From contig CALURC010000003.1 of NCBI GenBank assembly GCA_944323075.1, positions 1-50,758 of the forward strand: 50,758 nucleotides of DNA, in the 5' to 3' direction. The notes below the pieces were generated by a model, which saw only the letters and a program-made list of their open reading frames with translations, made no database searches and was not told the origin of the DNA. This document shows, piece by piece, positions 25,635-34,120 of this stretch. This DNA is from an uncultured Alistipes sp. GTDB taxonomy: Bacteria; Bacteroidota; Bacteroidia; Bacteroidales; Rikenellaceae. A program made the position numbers and the translations under genes. Every line of letters starts with the position of its first letter. The first letter of the stretch is position 1.

Positions 25635-26861
25635 ATGATGAAAATTTGTGCTGTGTATGCTGTCGGTGTGCTTGGTTTGATGATTGCTGGGTGTGCCGAT
25701 CAGACGACCAAGAAAAATTACTGGACAGATTCCACTGTTTCACCGGGTTTGTATATAGATTTTTGTGGATCGGCGGACGAAGCCGGTCCGGTTCCTGTGT
25801 TGAGTCTGGGACAGGAATCCTATCGGGCAACAGGAGTGAACTGTTATGATCTGTTTAACGGTACGATATCCTATGATCGTGCGGATTCGTCATTTCGGTT
25901 CGATCCGTCGAATGCATTTGCCGCGTTGGATCTTTTGAAGGCAGAAAAAGTGCCTGTCGTTAGGTTTAATTGCGGTATGTATTATGACAAGGAACTTTCG
26001 GCCTGTATTGATTATAAGGAGGAGTATTTTGTAACGTTAAAGAAGATTGCCGAATATGCCGAACAACGGCAGATCGGATTGATTCCGAGTCTCTTCTGGC
26101 ACTTTGCCGCCGTTCCTCGTTATTTTGGAGAACCTTATCGTAGCTGGGGATGCGACACGAGTCGGACAATGATGTTTATGAAATCGTACACCCGTCAGGT
26201 GGTCGAGGCGTTGCGTGGGTATAAAAGCGTGTTTGCATGGGAATTTGGCAATGAGTTTAACCTGGAGTCCGACTTGCCAAATTGGCGTGAAATCTACAAA
26301 ACGGATGATCCGTATAACCGCATGACGGCAGATGATGTACGCCATGTTTATGAGATGTTTGTACAGACCGTTCGGGAAGTAGATACTACCGGACGTCTTA
26401 TCTGTTCGGGTAATGCGGCTCTACGTCCGTCGCAGTATCATCAGTATGCCGAAAATTCATGGACAACCGATACTCCCGAAGAGTACGAAACAATTACCCG
26501 GATACTTAATCCAGAGGGTATGAGTGCTATTTCGGAGCATGTTTATGATAAAGAGAAAAAAATCGGCCCTCATGATAGCCTGCTCTCCCTTGAGGGGCAG
26601 TTGTCATTGGCACAAGATGTAGCTCGTTCTCTCGGTAAAGTCTATTATGTTGGTGAATTTGCCGGAGTGCTGCCTGCAGAGTCCGACTACCGTCTCTTCT
26701 ATGATGCCTTTGTAAAAACCGGGGTACCGTTATCGTTGGTATGGAACTTTTCGATGAAAGGAAATATAGAACATAGTTTTACGGCCGATAGCGATCGAGG
26801 AAAGTATATTTTCGCGTTGATTCGTGAATATAACGAAGAGTTGCAAAAACAAAACAAGTGA
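25635..26861 (+). CDS. GH5-like (clan GH-A) glycoside hydrolase lipoprotein
   Basis: A 408-aa lipoprotein with lipobox IAGC (ATG 25638 is an equal alternative start). A TIM-barrel of clan GH-A type: YRATGVNCYDLF at the first strand, VPVVRFNCGMYY, the acid/base pair Asn-Glu in FAWEFGNEFN, and a likely nucleophile Glu in VYYVGEFAG, with LSLVWNFSMKG near the end. This resembles cellulase/mannanase-type GH5 enzymes, but the exact family is not clear. It is monocistronic, with its own promoter, possible operator and strong terminator, and has no SusC/D partners. Confidence 0.72.
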   Translation: MMKICAVYAVGVLGLMIAGCADQTTKKNYWTDSTVSPGLYIDFCGSADEAGPVPVLSLGQESYRATGVNCYDLFNGTISYDRADSSFRFDPSNAFAALDLLKAEKVPVVRFNCGMYYDKELSACIDYKEEYFVTLKKIAEYAEQRQIGLIPSLFWHFAAVPRYFGEPYRSWGCDTSRTMMFMKSYTRQVVEALRGYKSVFAWEFGNEFNLESDLPNWREIYKTDDPYNRMTADDVRHVYEMFVQTVREVDTTGRLICSGNAALRPSQYHQYAENSWTTDTPEEYETITRILNPEGMSAISEHVYDKEKKIGPHDSLLSLEGQLSLAQDVARSLGKVYYVGEFAGVLPAESDYRLFYDAFVKTGVPLSLVWNFSMKGNIEHSFTADSDRGKYIFALIREYNEELQKQNK

Positions 26862-26873
26862 TGCCAATAAAAT

Positions 26874-26909
26874 AAAAGCGACGCTGCATTTCAAATCAGC
26901 GTCGCTTTT
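26874..26909. terminator. Bidirectional intrinsic terminator
   Basis: Perfect 13-bp stem (26874-26886 with 26897-26909), arms starting AAAAGCGACGCTG and ending in TTTT, 10-nt loop. Serves the GH5-like gene and the convergent DUF5606 gene. Confidence 0.9.
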
Positions 26910-26969
26910 GTAATATATTCAGAGCAGAAGAATATCTACCGATTCTTCTATTTGTCAATTTCGGAAAGG

Positions 26970-27398
26970 TTATTTTTGTTCTTGAGACTCCTCTTCCTGT
27001 GCTTTCTCTTCGGTTTCGAATTGAGTGATGCCTGCAGCAATCAGGAGGTTGTACCATGCAACGACTTTCTTCATATCGGAAACATGAACCCGGTCTCTGT
27101 CGTACTCGGGAAGAACTTCGGCAAAGAAACGTTTCAATTCATCGGGAGTGGATTTCGGACTGATCGCCTCTTTCCCTTCCTGTTTTTCATAGATGCTCTG
27201 GAAAACTTTGGCGAGCGGCATATCTTCGCCTTCGGTAAAGATAGCGATTTCACTCAGAGCGCTTACACGTGCCGAGGCAGATGCGCAAGAACGAGTACCG
27301 TTTGCCAAGGATTCGACGATAATGCCGTTGCGGCTTTGAGCGACGAATCTGTATAATCCACTTTGACCAGAGATGGCCAATATGTCTTTAAAATCCAT
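26970..27398 (-). CDS. DUF5606-type conserved protein
   Basis: A 142-aa soluble protein without signal or membrane segment. The N-terminus MDFKDILAISGQSGLYRFVAQSRNGIIVESL matches the Bacteroidetes DUF5606 family (SH3-like start, then a helical part: ELKRFFAEVLPEYDRDRVHVSDMKKVVAWYNLL). The last ~20 residues are acidic and low complexity. Function unknown. It has its own good promoter and is a single-gene unit. Confidence 0.78.
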   Translation of the reverse strand: MDFKDILAISGQSGLYRFVAQSRNGIIVESLANGTRSCASASARVSALSEIAIFTEGEDMPLAKVFQSIYEKQEGKEAISPKSTPDELKRFFAEVLPEYDRDRVHVSDMKKVVAWYNLLIAAGITQFETEEKAQEEESQEQK

Positions 27399-27429
27399 AA
27401 TAAACGTGTAGTTTTTGGTTTACGCAGCG

Positions 27430-27459
27430 CAAAAGTACAATAAAACGACGGATATCCAA
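27430..27459 (-). promoter_or_regulatory. Sigma-ABfr-type promoter of the DUF5606 gene
   Basis: On the minus strand TTG (27457-27459), 19-nt spacer, perfect TACTTTTG (27430-27437). Confidence 0.75.
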
Positions 27460-27691
27460 GTGAATTTATAAAATGTTGCAGGGAGAATGTGGCGGCAAAA
27501 AAGAGCTTTTAACATTGAAATGGGGGTAGATTAGGTTTTTACTGTTTTTTTTTCTAACATTGCAGGTTGTTAAGAGCGGTAAATCGGACGAAATGAATTA
27601 TGGGGTGGGGATTTGCGTGAAACGAATAAAAGTGGATGTCCGATTACCGGGAGAGAATTAGCTAACAGTTTAAATGAAATATAGATAACCG

Positions 27692-30127
27692 ATGAAAGTA
27701 TTGAAGTTTGGCGGAACGTCCGTAGGTTCCGTGAAAGGATTGTTGCAGGTCAAAAAGATAGTGGAGTCAGAGGCCGAAGACGTGATTGTTGTAGTGTCGG
27801 CGTTGGGGGGTATAACCGATCAATTGCAGCTTACCTCGAAATTGGCTGCTGCAGGTGATAGCTCGTATGTTTCTCAATGGACCGCAATGGTTACCCGCCA
27901 CAACGAATTGATCTCGGAAATCGTTCTCCCGGAGAATCGCGACAGTGTACAGGAACAGGTGAATATCCTTTTGGACGAATTATGTAATATTTTCAAAGGG
28001 GTGAGTCTGATCCGCGATTTATCACAGAAAACTTCGGATCTTATTCTCAGTTATGGTGAGCGTATGTCATCGGCGATCATTGCCGGATCGATTGCTCACG
28101 CAGTCCGTTACGATGCACGTGAGTTTATCAAGACAAAGCCGCTGTTCAACCGTCATGTGGTCGATTTCGAAACGACCGACCGGTTGATTCGCGAACGTTT
28201 TGCGGATTGCCCTCATGTTACGGTGGTTCCAGGTTTCATATCGACCGATCAGGCAAGCGGTAATACAACCAATTTGGGACGTGGTGGATCGGATTATACG
28301 GCTGCGATCATCGCTTCGGCACTAACTGCATCAAAACTTGAGATATGGACTGATGTGGATGGTTTCATGACGGCAGACCCGAGGGTTATTAATAATGCTT
28401 ATGTCATCAAACACTTGAGTTATGTAGAGGCGATGGAGTTGTGTAACTTCGGTGCTAAGGTGATCTATCCTCCGACGATTTTCCCGGCATATCACAAAAA
28501 TATTCCGGTGGTAATCCGTAATACGTTCAACCTCAATTCTCCCGGTACGTTGATTACCCGTGAGGAAATCCGTGACGGAAGTCGTGCGATCAAAGGAATT
28601 TCGTCGATTAACGATACGTGCCTGATTACAATTCAAGGTTTGGGTATGGTCGGGGTGATCGGTGTCAATTACAGAATATTTAAGACGTTGGCCAAATCGG
28701 GCATCAGTGTCTTCCTTGTTTCTCAGGCTGCATCGGAAAATACAACTTCGATCGGTGTGCGTAATGCGGATGCAGATCTCGCGATGGAGGTGCTGACGGA
28801 AGAGTTTGCCGGTGAGATCAAGATGGGTGAGATCAACAAGATCAAGAAGGAGCCCAATCTGGCTACGATTGCAATCGTCGGTGAGAACATGAAACATACG
28901 CCCGGTATTGCCGGAAAGCTGTTCAGTACGCTCGGACGAGAGGGTATCAATGTGATTGCTTGTGCACAAGGAGCTTCAGAAACCAATATTTCGTTTGTCG
29001 TTTCACTCGAAAGCCTTCGGAAATCGTTGAATGTGATCCATAACTCGTTCTTCCTTTCTGAATACCAGGTATTGAATATCTTTATCGCCGGCGTTGGACT
29101 TGTGGGACGCAATCTGCTCGAACAGATCCGTTTGCAGCAAGAGACATTGATGAAGAACAATTCGTTGCAGATCCGTGTTGTAGGAGCGACCGATTCGAAA
29201 CATTTTATTGTCGATCGGGAAGGGATCGATTTGACAACCTATCGCGACGATTTGCAACGGTCGCAAAATGTGTCTTCACCCGAAAAGTTCCGCGATGCGA
29301 TTCTGTCGATGAATATATTCAATTCGGTTTTTGTGGATTGTACGGCGAGTGCGGATGTAGCTTCCATCTATAAAGATTTGTTGGAACACAACGTATCGGT
29401 AGTTGCGGCCAATAAGATAGCAGCATCGTCTGAGTACGACCGCTATTTTGAACTTAAATCGATAGCACGTAAAAGGGGTGTTAAATACCTGTTTGAAACG
29501 AATGTGGGTGCCGGATTGCCGATTATCAATACGATCAGCGATCTGATCAACAGCGGCGACCGGATCATCCGGATTGAGGCAGTAGTCTCCGGTACGTTGA
29601 ACTATATCTTCAATGAAATGAGTGCAGACGTGCCGATGAGTAAGGCAATCAAGATGGCACAAGAGGCCGGGTATGCAGAACCCGATCCCCGGATCGACCT
29701 GAGCGGAATGGATGTGATCCGCAAGTTGGTTATTCTCACACGTGAGGCCGGATATCGGGTGGAGCAGAGCGATGTCGAGAAGCATCTGTTCATTCCCGAA
29801 AAATATTTCGAAGGTTCGGTCGAGGATTTCTGGAAGAAGATTCCGGAGATCGATGCCGAATTCGAAGAGCGCCGGAAAAAATTGGAGGCAAGCGGCAAGC
29901 GTTGGCGTTTTATTGCCCGGATGGATGAAGGCAAGACGCAGGTGGCCTTGCGAGAGGTCGACAGTGAGAGCCCGTTCTATCACTTGGCCGGTAGCAATAA
30001 CGTGATTCTGATCACGACAGAGCGGTACAAAGAGTATCCGATGCAGATTAAGGGTTACGGCGCTGGAGCGAGTGTGACTGCAGCCGGTGTGTTTGCCGAT
30101 ATCATCAGTATCGCCAATATCCGATAG
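27692..30127 (+). CDS. thrA: Bifunctional aspartate kinase / homoserine dehydrogenase
   Basis: An 811-aa fused enzyme catalysing the first and third steps from aspartate to homoserine. The kinase half (1 to ~300) starts MKVLKFGGTSVGS and has GRGGSDYTAAII. Two ACT domains follow (~315-455; LITIQGLGMVGVIGVNYRIF and ATIAIVGENMKHTPGIAGKLF), where threonine would inhibit. The dehydrogenase half (~460 to end) has the Rossmann motif IFIAGVGLVGRNLLEQI, VAANKIA and the FETNVGAGLPII catalytic segment. First gene of the threonine operon. I found no leader peptide rich in Thr/Ile and no good consensus promoter in the 230 nt upstream. Confidence 0.95.
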   Translation: MKVLKFGGTSVGSVKGLLQVKKIVESEAEDVIVVVSALGGITDQLQLTSKLAAAGDSSYVSQWTAMVTRHNELISEIVLPENRDSVQEQVNILLDELCNIFKGVSLIRDLSQKTSDLILSYGERMSSAIIAGSIAHAVRYDAREFIKTKPLFNRHVVDFETTDRLIRERFADCPHVTVVPGFISTDQASGNTTNLGRGGSDYTAAIIASALTASKLEIWTDVDGFMTADPRVINNAYVIKHLSYVEAMELCNFGAKVIYPPTIFPAYHKNIPVVIRNTFNLNSPGTLITREEIRDGSRAIKGISSINDTCLITIQGLGMVGVIGVNYRIFKTLAKSGISVFLVSQAASENTTSIGVRNADADLAMEVLTEEFAGEIKMGEINKIKKEPNLATIAIVGENMKHTPGIAGKLFSTLGREGINVIACAQGASETNISFVVSLESLRKSLNVIHNSFFLSEYQVLNIFIAGVGLVGRNLLEQIRLQQETLMKNNSLQIRVVGATDSKHFIVDREGIDLTTYRDDLQRSQNVSSPEKFRDAILSMNIFNSVFVDCTASADVASIYKDLLEHNVSVVAANKIAASSEYDRYFELKSIARKRGVKYLFETNVGAGLPIINTISDLINSGDRIIRIEAVVSGTLNYIFNEMSADVPMSKAIKMAQEAGYAEPDPRIDLSGMDVIRKLVILTREAGYRVEQSDVEKHLFIPEKYFEGSVEDFWKKIPEIDAEFEERRKKLEASGKRWRFIARMDEGKTQVALREVDSESPFYHLAGSNNVILITTERYKEYPMQIKGYGAGASVTAAGVFADIISIANIR

Positions 30128-30167
30128 TACACGTTGGTACACAAATAAAAAACAGAGGGTTCCGGTC

Positions 30168-31445
30168 GTGAAGACGGTGAGACATATCATTTTGGGCATG
30201 GCCGTATGGTTGTGCTGCGGGTGTAGCGGGCCGGAGGTTTGCTCTGTGCCCTCTATCGCAAGTCCGTCGGTCGATCGGGAGACACTACTCTGGGATCTGG
30301 ACGAGTTGAGTCAGGTCCCGGAGATGGAGTGGGTTGATTCGACGAGCGCGGTTCGGTCGTTGCTCTTCCGGAGTGTCGATTTCGAAGGAGCACTTACGCA
30401 TGTGTTCGGATACTACTCCGACCCGTCCGTGTTGGCCGGAACCGAGCAACCGGAAGAGAAATGTTATCCCGGAGTCATTCTGCTGCATGGCGGAGGCGGT
30501 GCAGCCTTCCGGATGTGGGTCGAGAAGTGGGCCGCAGAGGGATATGCGGCTTTAGCGATCGATCTCTGCGGTTGCGGTGAGGGTGGAGTGAAGCTGCCCG
30601 ATGGCGGCCCTTCGTTGTCGGATAACTATCGCGTGTTCCATCTGGCCGATTCGGGCGATCTGCGGGCGATGTGGAGCTATCATGCGGTGGCTTCGGCCAT
30701 AAAGGCCCATTCGTTGCTGCTGTCGTTCCCTGCGGTAGATCCCGAACGCACCTGTGTGACGGGAATCAGTTGGGGCGGATATTTGACCTGTATTGTGGGT
30801 AGCCTCGACGATCGTTTCAAAGCTGCTGCCCCGGTTTATGGCTGCGGTTTTTATGACGAGTTGCCGTTTTTTGCACCCGGAATGATGGACCGTCTCTCCG
30901 AAACGGGAGTACAGCGTTGGATGAAGGCTTTTGACCCGTCCGTCTATTTGGGGTATGCCCGGATCCCGTTTCTGTTTCTTACGGGAAACAACGATACGGC
31001 CTACCAGTTGTATGCCTACCGCAAAAGTTGCGCTTTGGTTCCCGATTCGTTGCGGACGATCTCAATCCGTCCGGGTATGCTGCACGGCCACTATGAGGGG
31101 TGGGAGCCGGATGAGATCCGCTGCTTCTTTGACGGTGTTTTGAACGGCGGGTGCCCGTTGGTACGAGTAGGCAAAGCGGTGGTGACCGATTCGATTCGGG
31201 TGCCGTACGATTCGCGTTTGAGTTCTCTGGAGGGTACGTTCTATTTTTCGAACGATACGCTCTCGGCGAATGCAGATCGGGCGTGGTCTTCCATCCCGGG
31301 GGCGATCGATACGCGAAGAAAACTTTTTGTTTGTCCGCTTCCCGACGAAGGGTATGAGATCGGGTTTGTTCTGATTCGGGATATGCGTCGGATGGCGGTT
31401 TCGACCGGTTTTTTCTTGAAAGATTCTATGAAGACGAAAGAGTAA
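30168..31445 (+). CDS. Alpha/beta-hydrolase lipoprotein inside the thr operon
   Basis: A 425-aa protein of dienelactone-hydrolase/acetyl-esterase type. Signal KTVRHIILGMAVWLCCGC ends in a Cys-rich lipobox. The oxyanion loop is VILLHGGGGAAFRMW, the nucleophile Ser201 in GISWGGY, the acid Asp in LTGNNDTAY and the His in GMLHGHYEGW. A ~90-aa C-terminal beta domain follows. I start at GTG 30168, because earlier starts overlap thrA and bury the signal; CAGAGGG precedes it. It should act on an ester or amide outside the cytoplasm, which does not fit the threonine genes on both sides (40 nt after thrA, 18 nt before the next). Confidence 0.8.
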   Translation: MKTVRHIILGMAVWLCCGCSGPEVCSVPSIASPSVDRETLLWDLDELSQVPEMEWVDSTSAVRSLLFRSVDFEGALTHVFGYYSDPSVLAGTEQPEEKCYPGVILLHGGGGAAFRMWVEKWAAEGYAALAIDLCGCGEGGVKLPDGGPSLSDNYRVFHLADSGDLRAMWSYHAVASAIKAHSLLLSFPAVDPERTCVTGISWGGYLTCIVGSLDDRFKAAAPVYGCGFYDELPFFAPGMMDRLSETGVQRWMKAFDPSVYLGYARIPFLFLTGNNDTAYQLYAYRKSCALVPDSLRTISIRPGMLHGHYEGWEPDEIRCFFDGVLNGGCPLVRVGKAVVTDSIRVPYDSRLSSLEGTFYFSNDTLSANADRAWSSIPGAIDTRRKLFVCPLPDEGYEIGFVLIRDMRRMAVSTGFFLKDSMKTKE

Positions 31446-31463
31446 AATATAAAAATCGATTAT

Positions 31464-32678
31464 ATGAAGTACATTATCATTTTAGGTGACGGGATGGCAG
31501 ATGAGCCGATCGACATGTTGGGCGGAAAGACTCCTCTGCAGGCAGCCGACAAACCGGCGATCGATTGGTTGGCGGCTCATGGCCGTAGCGGTATGCTGGC
31601 GACGGTACCGTCGGGATTTGCTCCCGGAAGCGAAATAGCGAACCTCTCGGTGTTGGGTTATGATGTACCCAAGGTGTTCGAAGGACGCGGTTCGTTGGAG
31701 GCCGCCAGCATGGGTATCCCCATCGAGGAGGGGGAGATGGCCATGCGTTGCAACCTGATTACGATTGAGGATGGCAAGATCAAAAACCACTCGGCAGGTC
31801 ACATTTCGAATGAGGAGGCTGCTCAGCTGATCGAATTTCTGCAACAGGAACTGGGTGGCGGAGATGTCAACTTTTTTCCGGGCGTATCCTATCGGCATCT
31901 GCTCAAACTCAAGGGCGGAAGCAAACGGATCATTACTACGCCACCGCACGATGTGCCGGGAACTCCGTACAAGGAGGTGCTGGTACGTCCGGCCGATGCG
32001 AGCGGAGAGGCTACTGCGAAACGGCTGAATGAGCTGATCGAGCGTTCGCAAGAGCTTTTGGCTAATCATCCGGTCAATTTGGCCCGCAAGGCGCAGGGTA
32101 AGGATCCTGCGAACAGCATTTGGCCTTGGTCGCCCGGTTACAGACCGCAAATGGAGACCCTCATGAGCCGTTATGGAATCAAGAACGGTGTGGTGATCTC
32201 AGCGGTCGATCTGATCAAGGGAATCGGTGTCTATGCAGGTCTTACTCCGATTGAAGTAGAGGGAGCGACAGGCCTGTACGATACGAATTATGAAGGTAAG
32301 GCTCAGGCGGCGACCGATGCATTGAAGACGCACGATTTCGTGTTTCTGCACATCGAGGCGAGCGACGAGGCCGGGCACGAAGGAGATGTTGCCCTGAAGG
32401 TTCGTACGATTGAATATCTGGATCATCGGGTGGTGCGTCCGATTCTGGAGGAAGTGTCGAAATGGGCCGAACCGGTTTCGATTGCCGTATTGCCGGATCA
32501 TCCCACACCGTGTAAGCTCAGAACCCATACTTCGGCTCCGATCCCGTTCGTAATCTACCGGACCAATGAGTCGGGTGATGATGTCCAGGTCTTCGATGAA
32601 TTTGCCGCACGTAAGGGAAGCTATGGCAACCTGTCGGGCGATCAGTTTATGGAATGTTTTATTCAACGAGAAAAATAA
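31464..32678 (+). CDS. Phosphoglycerate-mutase-like metalloenzyme, probable homoserine kinase
   Basis: A 404-aa member of the ApgM (archaeal-type cofactor-independent phosphoglycerate mutase) family in the alkaline-phosphatase superfamily. Seen: metal motif YIIILGDGMADEP, catalytic Ser region GSEIANLSVLGYD, GRGSLEAASMGI, FLHIEASDEAGHEGD, and VLPDHPTPC with HTSAPIPF. By sequence alone it would be called phosphoglycerate mutase. Its place between thrA and thrC, with no thrB in the operon, and the known use of this family as homoserine kinase in Bacteroides-type threonine operons, make homoserine phosphorylation the better inference. Confidence 0.8.
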   Translation: MKYIIILGDGMADEPIDMLGGKTPLQAADKPAIDWLAAHGRSGMLATVPSGFAPGSEIANLSVLGYDVPKVFEGRGSLEAASMGIPIEEGEMAMRCNLITIEDGKIKNHSAGHISNEEAAQLIEFLQQELGGGDVNFFPGVSYRHLLKLKGGSKRIITTPPHDVPGTPYKEVLVRPADASGEATAKRLNELIERSQELLANHPVNLARKAQGKDPANSIWPWSPGYRPQMETLMSRYGIKNGVVISAVDLIKGIGVYAGLTPIEVEGATGLYDTNYEGKAQAATDALKTHDFVFLHIEASDEAGHEGDVALKVRTIEYLDHRVVRPILEEVSKWAEPVSIAVLPDHPTPCKLRTHTSAPIPFVIYRTNESGDDVQVFDEFAARKGSYGNLSGDQFMECFIQREK

Positions 32679-32692
32679 CAGCGAAAAGAGTC

Positions 32693-33991
32693 ATGAAATA
32701 TTACAGCACGAATCATAATACACCGGATGTAGATCTGCGTGAGGCGGTCGTACACGGACTGGCGCCCGACAAAGGACTTTTCATGCCGGAGCGGATCGAA
32801 CGGCTGCCCGAAGATTTTTACCGGCAGATTGCCACGATGTCTTTCCAACAGATCGCATGCCGCGTAGCCGAAGCCTTTTTCGGTGAGGATGTGGAGCACG
32901 ATGCGCTCGAACGGATCGTATGCGATACGTTGAATTTCGAGACGCCGATCGTGCAGGTCGATCCGAATATCTGGTCTCTGGAACTTTTCCACGGACCGAC
33001 CCTGGCCTTTAAGGATGTCGGAGCTCGCTTTATGGCCCGGATGCTTTCCTATTTTATTGGTCGGGGTAAAGAGCGGGTAACGGTGCTGGTCGCCACGTCG
33101 GGCGATACGGGAAGTGCCGTTGCGAACGGTTTCCTTGGTGTCGAGGGAATCAATGTGGTGGTGCTCTATCCCAAAGGAAAGGTCAGCGAGATTCAGGAAA
33201 AACAGTTTACCACACTGGGCCGGAACATCACGGCTCTCGAGATCGACGGTACGTTCGATGATTGCCAGCGGTTGGTCAAAAGTGCCTTTTTAGACGAGGA
33301 GCTGAACCGGAAATTCCGTCTGACATCGGCCAATTCGATCAATGTGGCCCGTTTCCTTCCGCAAGCATTCTACTATTTCAATGCGTATGCGCAACTGCGT
33401 AGGGCAGGGGAGCAACGGGATGTCGTAGTCTGCGTACCCAGCGGAAACTTCGGTAACATTACAGCCGGTCTTTTTGCAAAACGGATGGGATTGCCCATCA
33501 AACGTTTCATTGCAGCGAATAACAGCAACGATATCTTTTTGCAATATCTCACGACAGGAGTTTATACGCCGCGTCCGTCGATACAGACGTTGGCCAATGC
33601 GATGGATGTGGGCGATCCGAGTAACTTTGTCCGGATTCTCGACCTGTATGAACATCAGATCGATGCGATTCGGGCCGATATCAGCGGCGCACGTTTCAGT
33701 GATGATCAGATCCGTCAGATTATTGACGATACGTTGCAGCGTACCGGTTATCTGCTCGACCCGCACGGTGCTTGCGGTTACGAGGCGTTGCGGCAAGGAA
33801 TTTCTGACAATGAGGCGGGTATTTTCCTCGAAACGGCCCATCCTGCCAAGTTCAAGGATCGCGTTGAGCCGATAATCGGCCGTGAGGTAGAGGTGCCTGC
33901 GCGTCTGGCCGAGTTTATGAAGGGTAAAAAACTTTCGATTGAACTCTCTTCAGATTTTGGAGATTTTAAATCCTATCTGATGAAACGATAG
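32693..33991 (+). CDS. thrC: Threonine synthase
   Basis: A 432-aa PLP enzyme converting O-phosphohomoserine to threonine. N-terminal YYSTNHNTPDVDLREAVVHGLAPDKGLFMP, PLP lysine Lys107 in HGPTLAFKDVGARF, VATSGDTGSAVANGF phosphate loop, and PSGNFGNITAGLFAKRMG. Length fits the fungal/E. coli-type synthase. The open frame extends to 32654 inside the previous gene, but ATG 32693 (14 nt after the preceding stop, after GAAAAGAG) is the family start. Last gene of the operon. Confidence 0.95.
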   Translation: MKYYSTNHNTPDVDLREAVVHGLAPDKGLFMPERIERLPEDFYRQIATMSFQQIACRVAEAFFGEDVEHDALERIVCDTLNFETPIVQVDPNIWSLELFHGPTLAFKDVGARFMARMLSYFIGRGKERVTVLVATSGDTGSAVANGFLGVEGINVVVLYPKGKVSEIQEKQFTTLGRNITALEIDGTFDDCQRLVKSAFLDEELNRKFRLTSANSINVARFLPQAFYYFNAYAQLRRAGEQRDVVVCVPSGNFGNITAGLFAKRMGLPIKRFIAANNSNDIFLQYLTTGVYTPRPSIQTLANAMDVGDPSNFVRILDLYEHQIDAIRADISGARFSDDQIRQIIDDTLQRTGYLLDPHGACGYEALRQGISDNEAGIFLETAHPAKFKDRVEPIIGREVEVPARLAEFMKGKKLSIELSSDFGDFKSYLMKR

Positions 33992-34030
33992 AACAGCACA
34001 AGCGCTATAAGGAAGCTTATCCAAAAAAGA

Positions 34031-34064
34031 GTGGGGTGGATTTCCAATCGGAGATCCACCCCAC
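34031..34064. terminator. Terminator between thrC and secA
   Basis: Perfect 11-bp stem GTGGGGTGGAT (34031-34041) with 34054-34064, 12-nt loop. On the minus strand it is followed by TCTTTTTTGG, so it ends secA well; on the plus strand the tail (TTGCTTGG) is weak but it may also serve thrC. Confidence 0.8.
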
Positions 34065-34120
34065 TTGCTTGGTATGAAGAATGTTAGATAGACTCTTGTT
34101 TAGAGACCATTTTATCGGTC

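Noticed and set aside
27593-27661. 22-codon frame upstream of thrA as an attenuation leader peptide
   Set aside because: It contains no threonine run and few isoleucines, and no terminator/antiterminator pair follows it.
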